From NCBI GenBank assembly GCA_905209435.1, contig CAJLTE010000138.1:1-6799 (forward strand): a DNA stretch of 6,799 nt, read 5' to 3'. Of the stretch, positions 1 through 5,568 are shown one piece after another (the first letter of the stretch is position 1; every line of letters starts with the position of its first letter). The notes below the pieces were generated by a model. That model did not search any database. It was not told where the DNA came from and saw only the letters and a program-made list of their open reading frames with translations. The position numbers and the translations under genes are program-made. The DNA is from an uncultured Blautia sp. (lineage in GTDB: Bacteria > Bacillota_A > Clostridia > Lachnospirales > Lachnospiraceae).

Positions 1-119
1 TTCGTGATCTGGAACAGGCAGCAGAGCATATCGCAGCCAATGCCCTGTACCAGATCGAAGTAGATCACCTGACAGGTGTGACATTTAATGCAGAGATGGT
101 AAGAGGATTACTTTCCTGA
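1..119 (+). CDS. C-terminal end of an unidentified protein (partial)
   Basis: An open frame runs from the window edge (first full codon at base 3) to a TGA at 117-119 and encodes the last 38 residues, ending in the residues MVRGLLS. The composition (many Ala, Glu, Leu, Ile, with regular hydrophobic spacing) suggests an alpha-helical C-terminus, and codon use is like that of the rib genes. I do not recognise the family. A stretch reading DHLTG followed four residues later by Asn recalls the start of a GGDEF domain, but it lies 18 residues before the stop, so a GGDEF domain is not possible here. No terminator separates this gene from the rib promoter that starts 8 bases after its stop, so read-through transcription into the riboswitch leader is likely. 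Confidence 0.75.
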   Translation, partial: RDLEQAAEHIAANALYQIEVDHLTGVTFNAEMVRGLLS

Positions 120-127
120 AAAAAATC

Positions 128-156
128 TTGACAGAGATAAAAGTTAAGAGTATACT
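128..156 (+). promoter_or_regulatory. Sigma-A type promoter of the rib operon
   Basis: A perfect -35 box TTGACA (128-133) and a -10 box TATACT (151-156) are separated by exactly 17 bases. Transcription should start near 162-164, about 45 bases upstream of the FMN aptamer. This is the strongest promoter match in the window and is correctly placed to drive the riboswitch-controlled riboflavin operon. Confidence 0.88.
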
Positions 157-163
157 GTCAGAC

Positions 164-194
164 ATCAGCAAGGTAAATTATAAAAATTGCTGAT
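164..194 (+). other. 5'-terminal leader hairpin
   Basis: ATCAGCAA (164-171) and TTGCTGAT (187-194) are perfect 8-bp inverted repeats around a 15-base AT-rich loop. The predicted transcription start (about 162-164) falls at the base of this stem, so the mRNA would begin with a hairpin directly before the aptamer. It has no following T-run and is not a terminator. A role in protecting the 5' end or insulating the aptamer fold is inference. Confidence 0.6.
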
Positions 195-208
195 AAAAAT
201 AAAATAAG

Positions 209-315
209 ATCTTCAGGGCAGGGTGCAATTCCCTACCGGTGGTAAAGCCCACGAGCCGTAAGGCATGATTCGGTGTAATTCCGAAGCCGACAGTACAGTC
301 TGGATGAAAGAAGAT
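209..315 (+). promoter_or_regulatory. FMN riboswitch aptamer (RFN element)
   Basis: The conserved FMN-aptamer blocks occur in order: CTTCAGGGCAGGGTGCAATT (211-230), then CCCTACCGGTGGTAAAGCCC (231-250), ACGAGCC, GATTCGGTG with AATTCCGAAGCCGACAGT (277-294), and AGTCTGGATGAAAG (297-310). The closing helix P1 pairs ATCTT (209-213) with AAGAT (311-315). The class binds FMN directly. With a terminator 46 bases downstream, it should repress transcription of ribD-ribE-ribBA-ribH when FMN is plentiful. The antiterminator is not obvious: ACAGTACAGT (290-299) could pair with ACTGATCTGT (340-349) as 4+4 bp around a 2x2 mismatch, and CAGTC (296-300) with GACTG (357-361). Confidence 0.97.
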
Positions 316-360
316 AACAGTAGAGATACAGAAGAATTAACTGATCTGTGAAAGCTGACT

Positions 361-395
361 GCTCTGGAATAATAAGTTTATTCCAGAGCTTTTTT
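361..395 (+). terminator. Intrinsic terminator of the FMN riboswitch
   Basis: A perfect 12-bp stem, GCTCTGGAATAA (361-372) with TTATTCCAGAGC (378-389), encloses a 5-base loop and is followed at once by six T residues (390-395). It is the expected expression platform of the aptamer and lies well upstream of any rib start codon. It could also stop read-through from the gene at 1-119. Confidence 0.93.
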
Positions 396-410
396 ATATC
401 ATTTAAAGTA

Positions 411-426
411 ATTTCAGTGATGAAAT
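411..426 (+). other. Small leader hairpin with GTGA loop
   Basis: ATTTCA (411-416) and TGAAAT (421-426) form a perfect 6-bp stem closed by GTGA, which as RNA is a GNRA-type tetraloop. It sits in the extra leader between the two terminator-like hairpins. The stem is AT-rich and weak, so it may be fortuitous. The rest of 396-474 shows no gene and no aptamer I recognise. Confidence 0.35.
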
Positions 427-474
427 AAAGAGTCAGATTCGTCGGCAGATAATTCATATCAAATATTAATTACC

Positions 475-512
475 AAGCCCTGGATGTTGAAAAAACACCG
501 GGGCTTTATTTT
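475..512 (+). terminator. Second terminator-like hairpin just before ribD
   Basis: AAGCCCTGGATGTT (475-488) pairs with AACACCGGGGCTT (494-506), giving 13 pairs with one G-T pair and one bulged A (484), around a 5-base loop GAAAA. The stem runs into a T-rich tract TTTATTTTAT (505-514). It has the form of an intrinsic terminator, though the T-run is broken by an A. It lies after the riboswitch terminator and before ribD. It might be a second attenuation step, the end of a short leader RNA, or a leftover. Confidence 0.6.
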
Positions 513-544
513 ATGGAATTTTTATGGAATTGTTATAAAAGAGC

Positions 545-550
545 AGGAGA
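545..550 (+). promoter_or_regulatory. Ribosome binding site that sets the ribD start
   Basis: AGGAGA (545-550) lies 7 bases before the TTG at 558. The in-frame ATG at 513 has no Shine-Dalgarno site and sits in the tail of the terminator-like hairpin. The in-frame ATG at 576 has only a weak purine stretch upstream. The site therefore supports initiation at TTG 558. Confidence 0.72.
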
Positions 551-557
551 TGATGGA

Positions 558-1682
558 TTGAAAAATATAACGGATATGGAACAGGACAGGCAGTATATGA
601 AAATGGCTTTGGAACTGGCACAAAAAGGAATGGGTTTTACAGCACCTAATCCGATGGTGGGTGCTGTGATCGTTAAAAACGGAAGGGTCATTGGTCAGGG
701 ATATCACAGAAAATACGGTGAACTTCATGCGGAGAGAGAAGCTCTGGCAGCGTGTACGGAAGAACCTGAAGGAGCATCTATATATGTTACTTTAGAACCC
801 TGCTGCCATTATGGAAAACAGCCTCCATGCGTGAATGCAATCCTGGAGGCCGGAATCAGACGCGTGATCATCGGATCATCAGATCCTAATCCACTGGTTG
901 CAGGAAAAGGAATCCGGATTTTGAAGGATCATGGAATTGAAGTAACAGAAAATATTTTAAAAGAAGAGTGTGATAAATTGAATGAAGCATTCTTTTATTA
1001 CATCCAAAATAAAAAACCGTATGTGGTCATGAAATATGCAATGACTATGGATGGGAAAATTGCCGCTTATACAGGTGAATCCAAATGGGTGACAGGAGAA
1101 GCTGCCAGAATTCATGTACAGAAACAGCGACTGAAATATACAGGAATTATGGTTGGGGTGGGAACTGTGCTGGCAGATGATCCGATGCTCACCTGCAGAC
1201 TGGAAAACAGCAGAAATCCTGTGCGTATTATCTGTGATTCCCACCTGAGAACACCACTGAATTCTAAGATCGTGAAGACTGCAGCGACAGTTCCTACAAT
1301 TCTTGCGACCAGCAGTAAAGAGCAGAAGATAAAGAATTATGAAGACCTTGGATGCAGAGTTCTGTATGTTCCGGAGAAAAACGGACACATAGATTTAAAT
1401 AGATTAATGGAACTGCTTGGAGCTGAAAAAATAGACAGTATTTTGCTGGAAGGAGGAGGTACTTTAAACTGGTCAGCACTGGAAAGCGGCATTGTTCAGA
1501 AAGTTCAGACCTATATAGCACCCAAACTTTTTGGAGGAGAAAAAGCAAAGACGCCAGTAGAAGGAACGGGATTTCCTGATCCTGCCAGTGCAGTATTATT
1601 AAAAAACAGCGAAATAACCAGATTAGGACATGATTTTCTAATAGAGAGTGAGGTGAAGCAAAATGTTCACGGGAATTGTTGA
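558..1682 (+). CDS. ribD: Bifunctional diaminohydroxyphosphoribosylaminopyrimidine deaminase / 5-amino-6-(5-phosphoribosylamino)uracil reductase
   Basis: This cytoplasmic enzyme carries out the second and third steps of riboflavin synthesis: it deaminates the GTP cyclohydrolase II product and then reduces the ribosyl side chain with NADPH. With the TTG start it has 374 residues, normal for a two-domain RibD. The N-terminal cytidine-deaminase-like domain shows APNPMVGAVIV (29-39), HAE with H57 and E59, and PCCHYGKQPPC (81-91), with C82 and C91 as zinc ligands. The reductase domain begins near residue 158, with MKYAMTMDGKIA, GVGTVLADDPMLT and LLEGGGTLNWS typical of the family. An upstream in-frame ATG at 513 would add 15 atypical residues, and ATG 576 would remove six. 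It is first in the operon, and its end overlaps ribE by 20 bases, suggesting translational coupling. Confidence 0.96.
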   Translation: MKNITDMEQDRQYMKMALELAQKGMGFTAPNPMVGAVIVKNGRVIGQGYHRKYGELHAEREALAACTEEPEGASIYVTLEPCCHYGKQPPCVNAILEAGIRRVIIGSSDPNPLVAGKGIRILKDHGIEVTENILKEECDKLNEAFFYYIQNKKPYVVMKYAMTMDGKIAAYTGESKWVTGEAARIHVQKQRLKYTGIMVGVGTVLADDPMLTCRLENSRNPVRIICDSHLRTPLNSKIVKTAATVPTILATSSKEQKIKNYEDLGCRVLYVPEKNGHIDLNRLMELLGAEKIDSILLEGGGTLNWSALESGIVQKVQTYIAPKLFGGEKAKTPVEGTGFPDPASAVLLKNSEITRLGHDFLIESEVKQNVHGNC

Positions 1683-2310
1683 AGAACTTGGAACTGTAAA
1701 AAAAATAAAAAAAGGAGCAAATTCAGCAGTATTTACGATAGAGGCGAAGAAAATCCTAGATGACCTAAAAACAGGAGACAGCGTAGCTGTAAATGGAATC
1801 TGCCTGACTGTAACAGCGTGTCTGAAAGATAGTTTTACGGCAGATGTGATGCACGAGACATTAAATCGTTCTGCACTGATTCAGCTTTCTCCGGGACAGC
1901 ATGTAAATCTGGAAAGAGCAATGCCTGCAAATGGAAGATTTGGAGGACATATTGTCGCAGGACATGTGGATGGAACAGGAAAAATCACGGAAGTCCGCAG
2001 AGATGATAATGCTGTCTGGTATACCATTCAGGCTTCGCCAGACATTATGAAATATATTGTGATAAAAGGTTCTGTGACAATTGATGGAATCAGCCTTACA
2101 GTGGCAAAAGTCTCAGAAACAGATTTTTCCATTTCTGCAATTCCTCATACAGTAAAGATTACCGTTCTTGGGGAACGTAAAGAAGGAGATATCGTTAATC
2201 TGGAGACAGACATAATTGGAAAATACGTGGAAAAATTAATAATACCTGTGAAAGAACAGCCGGTAAAAAGCAATATCACACGGGATTTCCTGAATAAGTA
2301 TGGATTTTGA
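1663..2310 (+). CDS. ribE: Riboflavin synthase (alpha subunit)
   Basis: This enzyme catalyses the last pathway step, the dismutation of two 6,7-dimethyl-8-ribityllumazine molecules to riboflavin and the pyrimidinedione that RibH reuses. The 215 residues show the internal duplication of the family: MFTGIVEELG at the N-terminus and GICLTV (45-50) in the first lumazine-binding barrel, then GHVDGTG (100-106) and GISLTV (142-147) in the second. ANGRFGGH (89-96) precedes the junction. The C-terminus, ending in LNKYGF, is the usual trimerisation tail. The ATG at 1663 follows AGGTGA (1651-1656) at 6 bases, both inside the end of ribD, so translation is probably coupled. The Gram-positive name ribE is used; the equivalent gene in E. 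coli is ribC. Confidence 0.97.
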   Translation: MFTGIVEELGTVKKIKKGANSAVFTIEAKKILDDLKTGDSVAVNGICLTVTACLKDSFTADVMHETLNRSALIQLSPGQHVNLERAMPANGRFGGHIVAGHVDGTGKITEVRRDDNAVWYTIQASPDIMKYIVIKGSVTIDGISLTVAKVSETDFSISAIPHTVKITVLGERKEGDIVNLETDIIGKYVEKLIIPVKEQPVKSNITRDFLNKYGF

Positions 2311-2366
2311 CAGAATTAAGCAAAAAGCAGTTATTCGACTGGTGCAGAATTAATTGTGTAGTGAAT

Positions 2367-2397
2367 GCTTTATCTGCCTGACATGGACCAGATAAGC
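2367..2397 (+). other. Hairpin in the ribE-ribBA gap
   Basis: GCTT plus ATCTG (2367-2370, 2372-2376, with T2371 bulged) pairs with CAGATAAGC (2389-2397) over 9 bp around a 12-base loop. No T-run follows, so it is not an intrinsic terminator. An alternative pairing, CTGGT (2339-2343) with ACCAG (2387-2391), would compete with it. The whole 167-base gap has no open frame of note, and its function is unknown. Confidence 0.4.
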
Positions 2398-2414
2398 TGC
2401 CAATGCGAATGATT

Positions 2415-2443
2415 TTGCCCTCTTAACAGAAGAAAAATATATG
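2415..2443 (+). promoter_or_regulatory. Weak internal promoter candidate before ribBA
   Basis: TTGCCC (2415-2420) and TATATG (2438-2443) are 17 bases apart, each matching 4 of 6 consensus bases. A start near 2450 would give a leader of about 28 bases that includes the AAGGAG ribosome binding site at 2466-2471. In AT-rich DNA such matches arise by chance, so support is low. Confidence 0.25.
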
Positions 2444-2477
2444 GTATCAGAAAAATACATCGCATAAGGAGAGAAAA

Positions 2478-3677
2478 ATGAACGGATTTGATTCAGTAGA
2501 AGAAGCTTTGGAAGAACTTCGAAATGGAAAAATTATTCTGGTAACGGATGATCCGGACAGAGAAAATGAAGGAGATTTTATCTGTGCAGCAGAGTTTGCC
2601 ACAACAGAAAATATTAATTTTATGGCTACCCATGGAAAGGGACTTATCTGTATGCCAATGTCTGAGGAATATGTAAGAAAACTGCACTTCCCGCAGATGG
2701 TAGCAGAAAATTCTGATAATCACGAAACGGCTTTTACTGTTTCCGTAGACCATGTCAGTACCAGTACAGGAATCTCCGCAGCAGAACGTTCTGTTACAGC
2801 CATGAAATGCGTAGATGAGAATGCAAAACCTGAAGATTTCAGACGTCCCGGACATATGTTTCCGCTTCTGGCAAAGAAGAATGGGGTGCTGGAAAGGAAC
2901 GGACATACAGAGGCAACTGTAGATCTCTGCAGACTTGCCGGATTAAAACAGTGTGGCCTGTGTTGTGAAATTATGCGAGAAGACGGCACTATGATGAGGA
3001 CCTCTGAGTTACGGGAACTTGTCAGAAAGTGGAATCTGAAATTCATAACGATCAAAGATATTCAGAATTACCGTAAATGCCATGATATTCTGGTGGACCG
3101 CGTGACGACTACAAAAATGCCTACCAGATACGGAGAATTTATGGCATACGGATTTGTAAACCGTCTTAATGGTGAACATCATGTGGCGCTGGTAAAAGGT
3201 GAAATTGGAGATGGAAAAGATGTTCTGTGCCGTGTGCATTCGGAGTGCCTGACAGGAGATGTGTTTGGATCTCAGCGCTGTGACTGCGGACAGCAGTTTG
3301 CAGCAGCTATGTCCCAGATTGAAGAAGAGGGAAGGGGAATACTTCTTTATATGAGACAGGAAGGACGAGGAATCGGACTGATCAATAAACTCCGTGCTTA
3401 TGAACTTCAGGAACAGGGAATGGATACACTCGAAGCGAATCTGGCACTTGGATTTGCCGGGGATGAAAGAGAATATTATATAGGTGCGCAGATTCTGAGA
3501 AATCTGGGAGTAAAAGAACTGCGCCTGTTGACAAATAATCCGGATAAGGTTTATCAGCTGGAAGAATTTGGAATCAAGATCAAAAAGAGAGTTCCGATCC
3601 AGATGAATGCGACAGCATATGATCTGCACTATCTCAAAACAAAACAATTACGGATGGGACATATTCTGAAGTATTAA
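2478..3677 (+). CDS. ribBA: Fused 3,4-dihydroxy-2-butanone 4-phosphate synthase / GTP cyclohydrolase II
   Basis: This 399-residue bifunctional enzyme supplies both riboflavin precursors: the four-carbon unit from ribulose 5-phosphate (N-terminal half) and the pyrimidine from GTP (C-terminal half). The DHBP synthase half, about 1-200, shows [10 protein letters not shown] (24-33), HGKGLICMP (52-60), [11 protein letters not shown] (97-107), RPGHMFPL (123-130) and GHTEA (142-146). The GTP cyclohydrolase II half, from about 207, shows [19 protein letters not shown] (252-270) with zinc ligands C257, C268 and C270, then [10 protein letters not shown] and LLTNNPDK. All key motifs of both halves are present, so both activities are expected. 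Residue 103 is Glu where many homologues have Asp, a mild variation. The ATG follows AAGGAG (2466-2471) at 6 bases. It sits 167 bases after ribE in the same operon. Confidence 0.97.
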   Translation: MNGFDSVEEALEELRNGKIILVTDDPDRENEGDFICAAEFATTENINFMATHGKGLICMPMSEEYVRKLHFPQMVAENSDNHETAFTVSVDHVSTSTGISAAERSVTAMKCVDENAKPEDFRRPGHMFPLLAKKNGVLERNGHTEATVDLCRLAGLKQCGLCCEIMREDGTMMRTSELRELVRKWNLKFITIKDIQNYRKCHDILVDRVTTTKMPTRYGEFMAYGFVNRLNGEHHVALVKGEIGDGKDVLCRVHSECLTGDVFGSQRCDCGQQFAAAMSQIEEEGRGILLYMRQEGRGIGLINKLRAYELQEQGMDTLEANLALGFAGDEREYYIGAQILRNLGVKELRLLTNNPDKVYQLEEFGIKIKKRVPIQMNATAYDLHYLKTKQLRMGHILKY

Positions 3678-3694
3678 ATGCGGCAGAGAATTTT

Positions 3695-3740
3695 TAACGT
3701 AACAATAACGTTACCGAAAATAAAACTTACTTTGTATAAA
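3695..3740 (+). promoter_or_regulatory. Repeat and weak promoter candidate before ribH
   Basis: TAACGTAAC (3695-3703) and TAACGTTAC (3706-3714) are near-identical direct repeats that can also fold as GTAAC/GTTAC with a 6-base loop. A -10-like TATAAA (3735-3740) follows, with only a poor -35 (TTACCG, 3711-3716, 18-base spacer). The -10 directly abuts the palindrome at 3741. The arrangement suggests a control point for ribH, but the promoter itself is weakly supported. Confidence 0.3.
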
Positions 3741-3754
3741 AACCTGTACAGGTT
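3741..3754. promoter_or_regulatory. Perfect 14-bp palindrome before ribH (possible operator)
   Basis: AACCTGTACAGGTT is its own reverse complement over all 14 bases. It begins directly after the TATAAA at 3735-3740 and ends 33 bases before the ribH ATG, so a protein bound there would cover the start of an internal promoter. As RNA it could form only a 5-bp stem with a GUAC loop and has no T-run. I do not recognise it as the operator of a known regulator family. Confidence 0.45.
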
Positions 3755-3787
3755 AAAAATAAATTTACAGATGAAAGGATTAAAAAA

Positions 3788-4255
3788 ATGAAAACATTAG
3801 AAGGAAAATTAGTATCAGATGGAATGAAAGTAGGAATTGTAGCAGCACGTTTCAATGAGTTCATTACTTCTAAATTGGTAAGCGGTGCAATGGATGGACT
3901 GACACGTCATAATGTAAAGGAAGAAGATATTCAGGTAGCCTGGGTGCCAGGTGCTTTTGAAATCCCGCTGATCGCGTCCAAAATGGCAAAAAGTGGAAAA
4001 TATGATGCTGTGATCTGTGTTGGTGCAGTGATCCGTGGAAATACCAGCCATTATGATTATGTATGCAACGAGGTTTCCAAAGGTATTGCATCAGTGTCAT
4101 TGGAAACAGGAGTTCCGGTATTGTTCGGAGTACTTACAACAGAGAATATCGAGCAGGCAATTGAGCGCGCAGGTACAAAAGCAGGAAATAAAGGCTATGA
4201 CTGTGCACTCAGTGCCATTGAGATGGTAAATTTAATAAAAGAACTTGAGGCTTAA
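3788..4255 (+). CDS. ribH: 6,7-dimethyl-8-ribityllumazine synthase
   Basis: Lumazine synthase condenses the RibA/RibD-derived pyrimidinedione with DHBP from RibBA to give the lumazine that RibE converts to riboflavin; in the family it usually assembles into a 60-subunit shell or pentamers. The 155 residues match the usual length. Motifs: ARFNEFIT (20-27, with substrate-stacking F22), WVPGAFEIP (52-60), [14 protein letters not shown] (79-92, catalytic H88), and [11 protein letters not shown] (110-120), with R127 in the segment that binds the DHBP phosphate. The ATG lies 8 bases after AAAGGA (3774-3779). It is the last rib gene, 110 bases after ribBA. Its stop TAA (4253-4255) overlaps the stop of the convergent pseudouridine synthase gene. 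Confidence 0.97.
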   Translation: MKTLEGKLVSDGMKVGIVAARFNEFITSKLVSGAMDGLTRHNVKEEDIQVAWVPGAFEIPLIASKMAKSGKYDAVICVGAVIRGNTSHYDYVCNEVSKGIASVSLETGVPVLFGVLTTENIEQAIERAGTKAGNKGYDCALSAIEMVNLIKELEA

Positions 4256-5337
4256 ATAGAGCCAGGGCCAAAAAATGAAACCAGCTCACGAAAATCGAAA
4301 GGCAATGGAGCTTCCAGTGAGATAAATTCATCTTTGAAAGGATGCTGAAAAGAAACTCTCCATGCATGAAGTGCCGCACGTTTGAATGGATGTTGCAAGC
4401 ATGATACTGGAGCTATATCTGCATCATTATTAGGTGACTGTTTTTCAGTAATATTTTTTTCATACAACGAATCCCCAAGAAGTGGATGCCCAGTCGAAGA
4501 CATATGGACACGGATCTGATGGGTACGTCCGGTGTCCAGTTTAAGTGTGACAAGTGACCAATCCTGACTGGTAAAGAGAGTATGATAATGAGTAACTGCT
4601 GTTTTGATTTTTCCTGATAATACAGAGGAATGTAAGGAAAGATCAGCAGCAGTTTTCATTTTCAGATGATTCTCAGGGTCCTGTATCAGCGGCAGATTTA
4701 TGGTATGCCAGACATCAGGGGCATCTACAGGCAAAGCACCGGATACAACAGCAAGATACTGCTTATGGATCTTGCATGGAGACTTTACAGATTGAAGTCT
4801 CGAAGCAGCCACCTGATTCTTGGCAAAAATCACAATCCCGGAAGTTTCCTGATCCAGCCGTCCTACTGGACGGATGCAGACAGACTCATTTTTCTCTCGA
4901 AAGTAGTCGGCAACAAGATTGGAGAGACTGTCTGCATAATGTATTCCTGTCGGATGCGTAACCATTCCCGCCGGTTTATTAACTGCCAAAATATCTGTAT
5001 CTTCATATACAATATCCAGAGAAAGAGAAGTTTCGGAAACTGGAATTGAAGCTTTATCACAATGAAGGCCTGCTTGAGTTTTACTATCGATTTTGAAATT
5101 ATAATTTTCAAGATGTGCAGAAGCAGTCTGCGCTTCCTCCAGACAAACACGGATCACGTCACCGGGATATGTTGTCTCAGTCACACGACAGCGTATCCCG
5201 TTTTTTGTAATCCCATCCAGTCGAAATTTCGCCTGACTGATCTGTCGTTTCGTAAGTCCTGCATTCTTTTTCAGGAATGCTTCAATTTTAATTTCTGCAG
5301 TTTGTTCATCTATTCTAAATTCCAGATATCGTTCCAT
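4252..5337 (-). CDS. RluA-family RNA pseudouridine synthase
   Basis: The gene probably encodes an enzyme that isomerises specific uridines in rRNA or tRNA to pseudouridine. With the ATG at 5337 it has 361 residues. An S4-like RNA-binding domain occupies about 12-68 ([28 protein letters not shown]). A linker of about 35 residues follows. The catalytic domain begins at [17 protein letters not shown] (109-125) and holds GRLDQETSG (159-167), where D162 is the catalytic aspartate, and later THQIRVHM and [10 protein letters not shown]. Gly replaces the common His before RLD, a variant I believe occurs elsewhere in the superfamily. The start is chosen because AAAGGA lies 9 bases upstream; an in-frame TTG at 5358 would add seven residues but has no binding site. 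RluD-like specificity is possible, but the target cannot be read from sequence. Confidence 0.92.
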   Translation of the reverse strand: MERYLEFRIDEQTAEIKIEAFLKKNAGLTKRQISQAKFRLDGITKNGIRCRVTETTYPGDVIRVCLEEAQTASAHLENYNFKIDSKTQAGLHCDKASIPVSETSLSLDIVYEDTDILAVNKPAGMVTHPTGIHYADSLSNLVADYFREKNESVCIRPVGRLDQETSGIVIFAKNQVAASRLQSVKSPCKIHKQYLAVVSGALPVDAPDVWHTINLPLIQDPENHLKMKTAADLSLHSSVLSGKIKTAVTHYHTLFTSQDWSLVTLKLDTGRTHQIRVHMSSTGHPLLGDSLYEKNITEKQSPNNDADIAPVSCLQHPFKRAALHAWRVSFQHPFKDEFISLEAPLPFDFRELVSFFGPGSI

Positions 5338-5437
5338 CTTGATGATTCCTTTGCACAATTAATCGTATGGATAATTATTGCCATATTGTTTATATCCGTT
5401 TTACTGATGTCAGAGTTGGATAAATATTAATATATTG

Positions 5438-5466
5438 ATATTACAGGTCAAAAAATAAACTGTCAA
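5438..5466 (-). promoter_or_regulatory. Promoter candidate for the pseudouridine synthase gene
   Basis: Read on the - strand, TTGACA (5466-5461) and TAATAT (5443-5438) are 17 bases apart. A start near 5431 would give a leader of about 95 bases. A second, overlapping pair lies just downstream: TTGACC (5451-5446) with TAATAT (5429-5424), 16 bases apart. Either could drive the gene starting at 5337. Confidence 0.55.
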
Positions 5467-5472
5467 TGCAAA

Positions 5473-5488
5473 ATTATGTCGACGTAAT
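5473..5488. promoter_or_regulatory. Near-perfect dyad in the divergent intergenic region
   Basis: ATTATGTCGACGTAAT is a 16-base palindrome with a single mismatched pair (T5477/G5484), centred on GTCGAC and flanked by TGCA at 5467-5470 and 5488-5491. It lies between the -35 of the - strand promoter candidate and the + strand promoter candidate at 5500, a suitable place for a regulator acting on both genes. No T-run follows on either side, so it is not a terminator. The cognate factor is unknown. Confidence 0.35.
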
Positions 5489-5499
5489 GCATAAATATA

Positions 5500-5528
5500 C
5501 TGAAGAAAAATTACAATTGTGCTATGAT
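5500..5528 (+). promoter_or_regulatory. Extended -10 promoter candidate for the reductase gene
   Basis: TGCTATGAT (5520-5528) is an extended -10 element (TG, one base, TATGAT). The -35 region CTGAAG (5500-5505), 17 bases upstream, is poor, as is common for extended -10 promoters. Transcription would start near 5535, 34 bases before the ATG at 5569. Confidence 0.5.
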
Positions 5529-5568
5529 AATATAAGAAACAAACTATGAAAGCGGGGCAGAAAAAACT

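Noticed and set aside
60..119. GGDEF-like string DHLTG near the end of the first partial gene
   Set aside because: It is only 18 residues from the stop, so no GGDEF domain can follow, and the neighbouring residues do not fit the family.
233..457. A 74-codon - strand open frame across the riboswitch leader
   Set aside because: It overlaps the highly conserved FMN aptamer and the terminator hairpin. RNA structure explains the sequence, and the predicted peptide resembles nothing.
464..469. TATTAA as a -10 box for a ribD-specific promoter
   Set aside because: No acceptable -35 element is found at 16-18 bases upstream (only GTCGGC or CGTCGG).
513..557. Upstream extension of ribD from ATG 513
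   Set aside because: It has no ribosome binding site, lies in a terminator-like tail, and adds residues not typical of RibD. TTG 558 has a good site.
957..1388. A 143-codon - strand open frame opposite ribD
   Set aside because: It lies wholly within ribD, has the composition of an antisense shadow, and ribD is fully supported by motifs.
2367..2397. Hairpin between ribE and ribBA as a transcription terminator
   Set aside because: It is not followed by a T-run on the + strand, so it does not qualify as an intrinsic terminator; it is kept only as a structural observation.
3009..3647. A 212-codon - strand open frame opposite ribBA
   Set aside because: It is a shadow of the GTP cyclohydrolase II coding sequence: rich in Cys, Phe, Ser and His, with no recognisable domain, and without a convincing start site.
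5338..5358. TTG at 5358 as start of the pseudouridine synthase
   Set aside because: There is no Shine-Dalgarno sequence before it, while ATG 5337 has AAAGGA at 9 bases and begins where the S4-like domain is expected.
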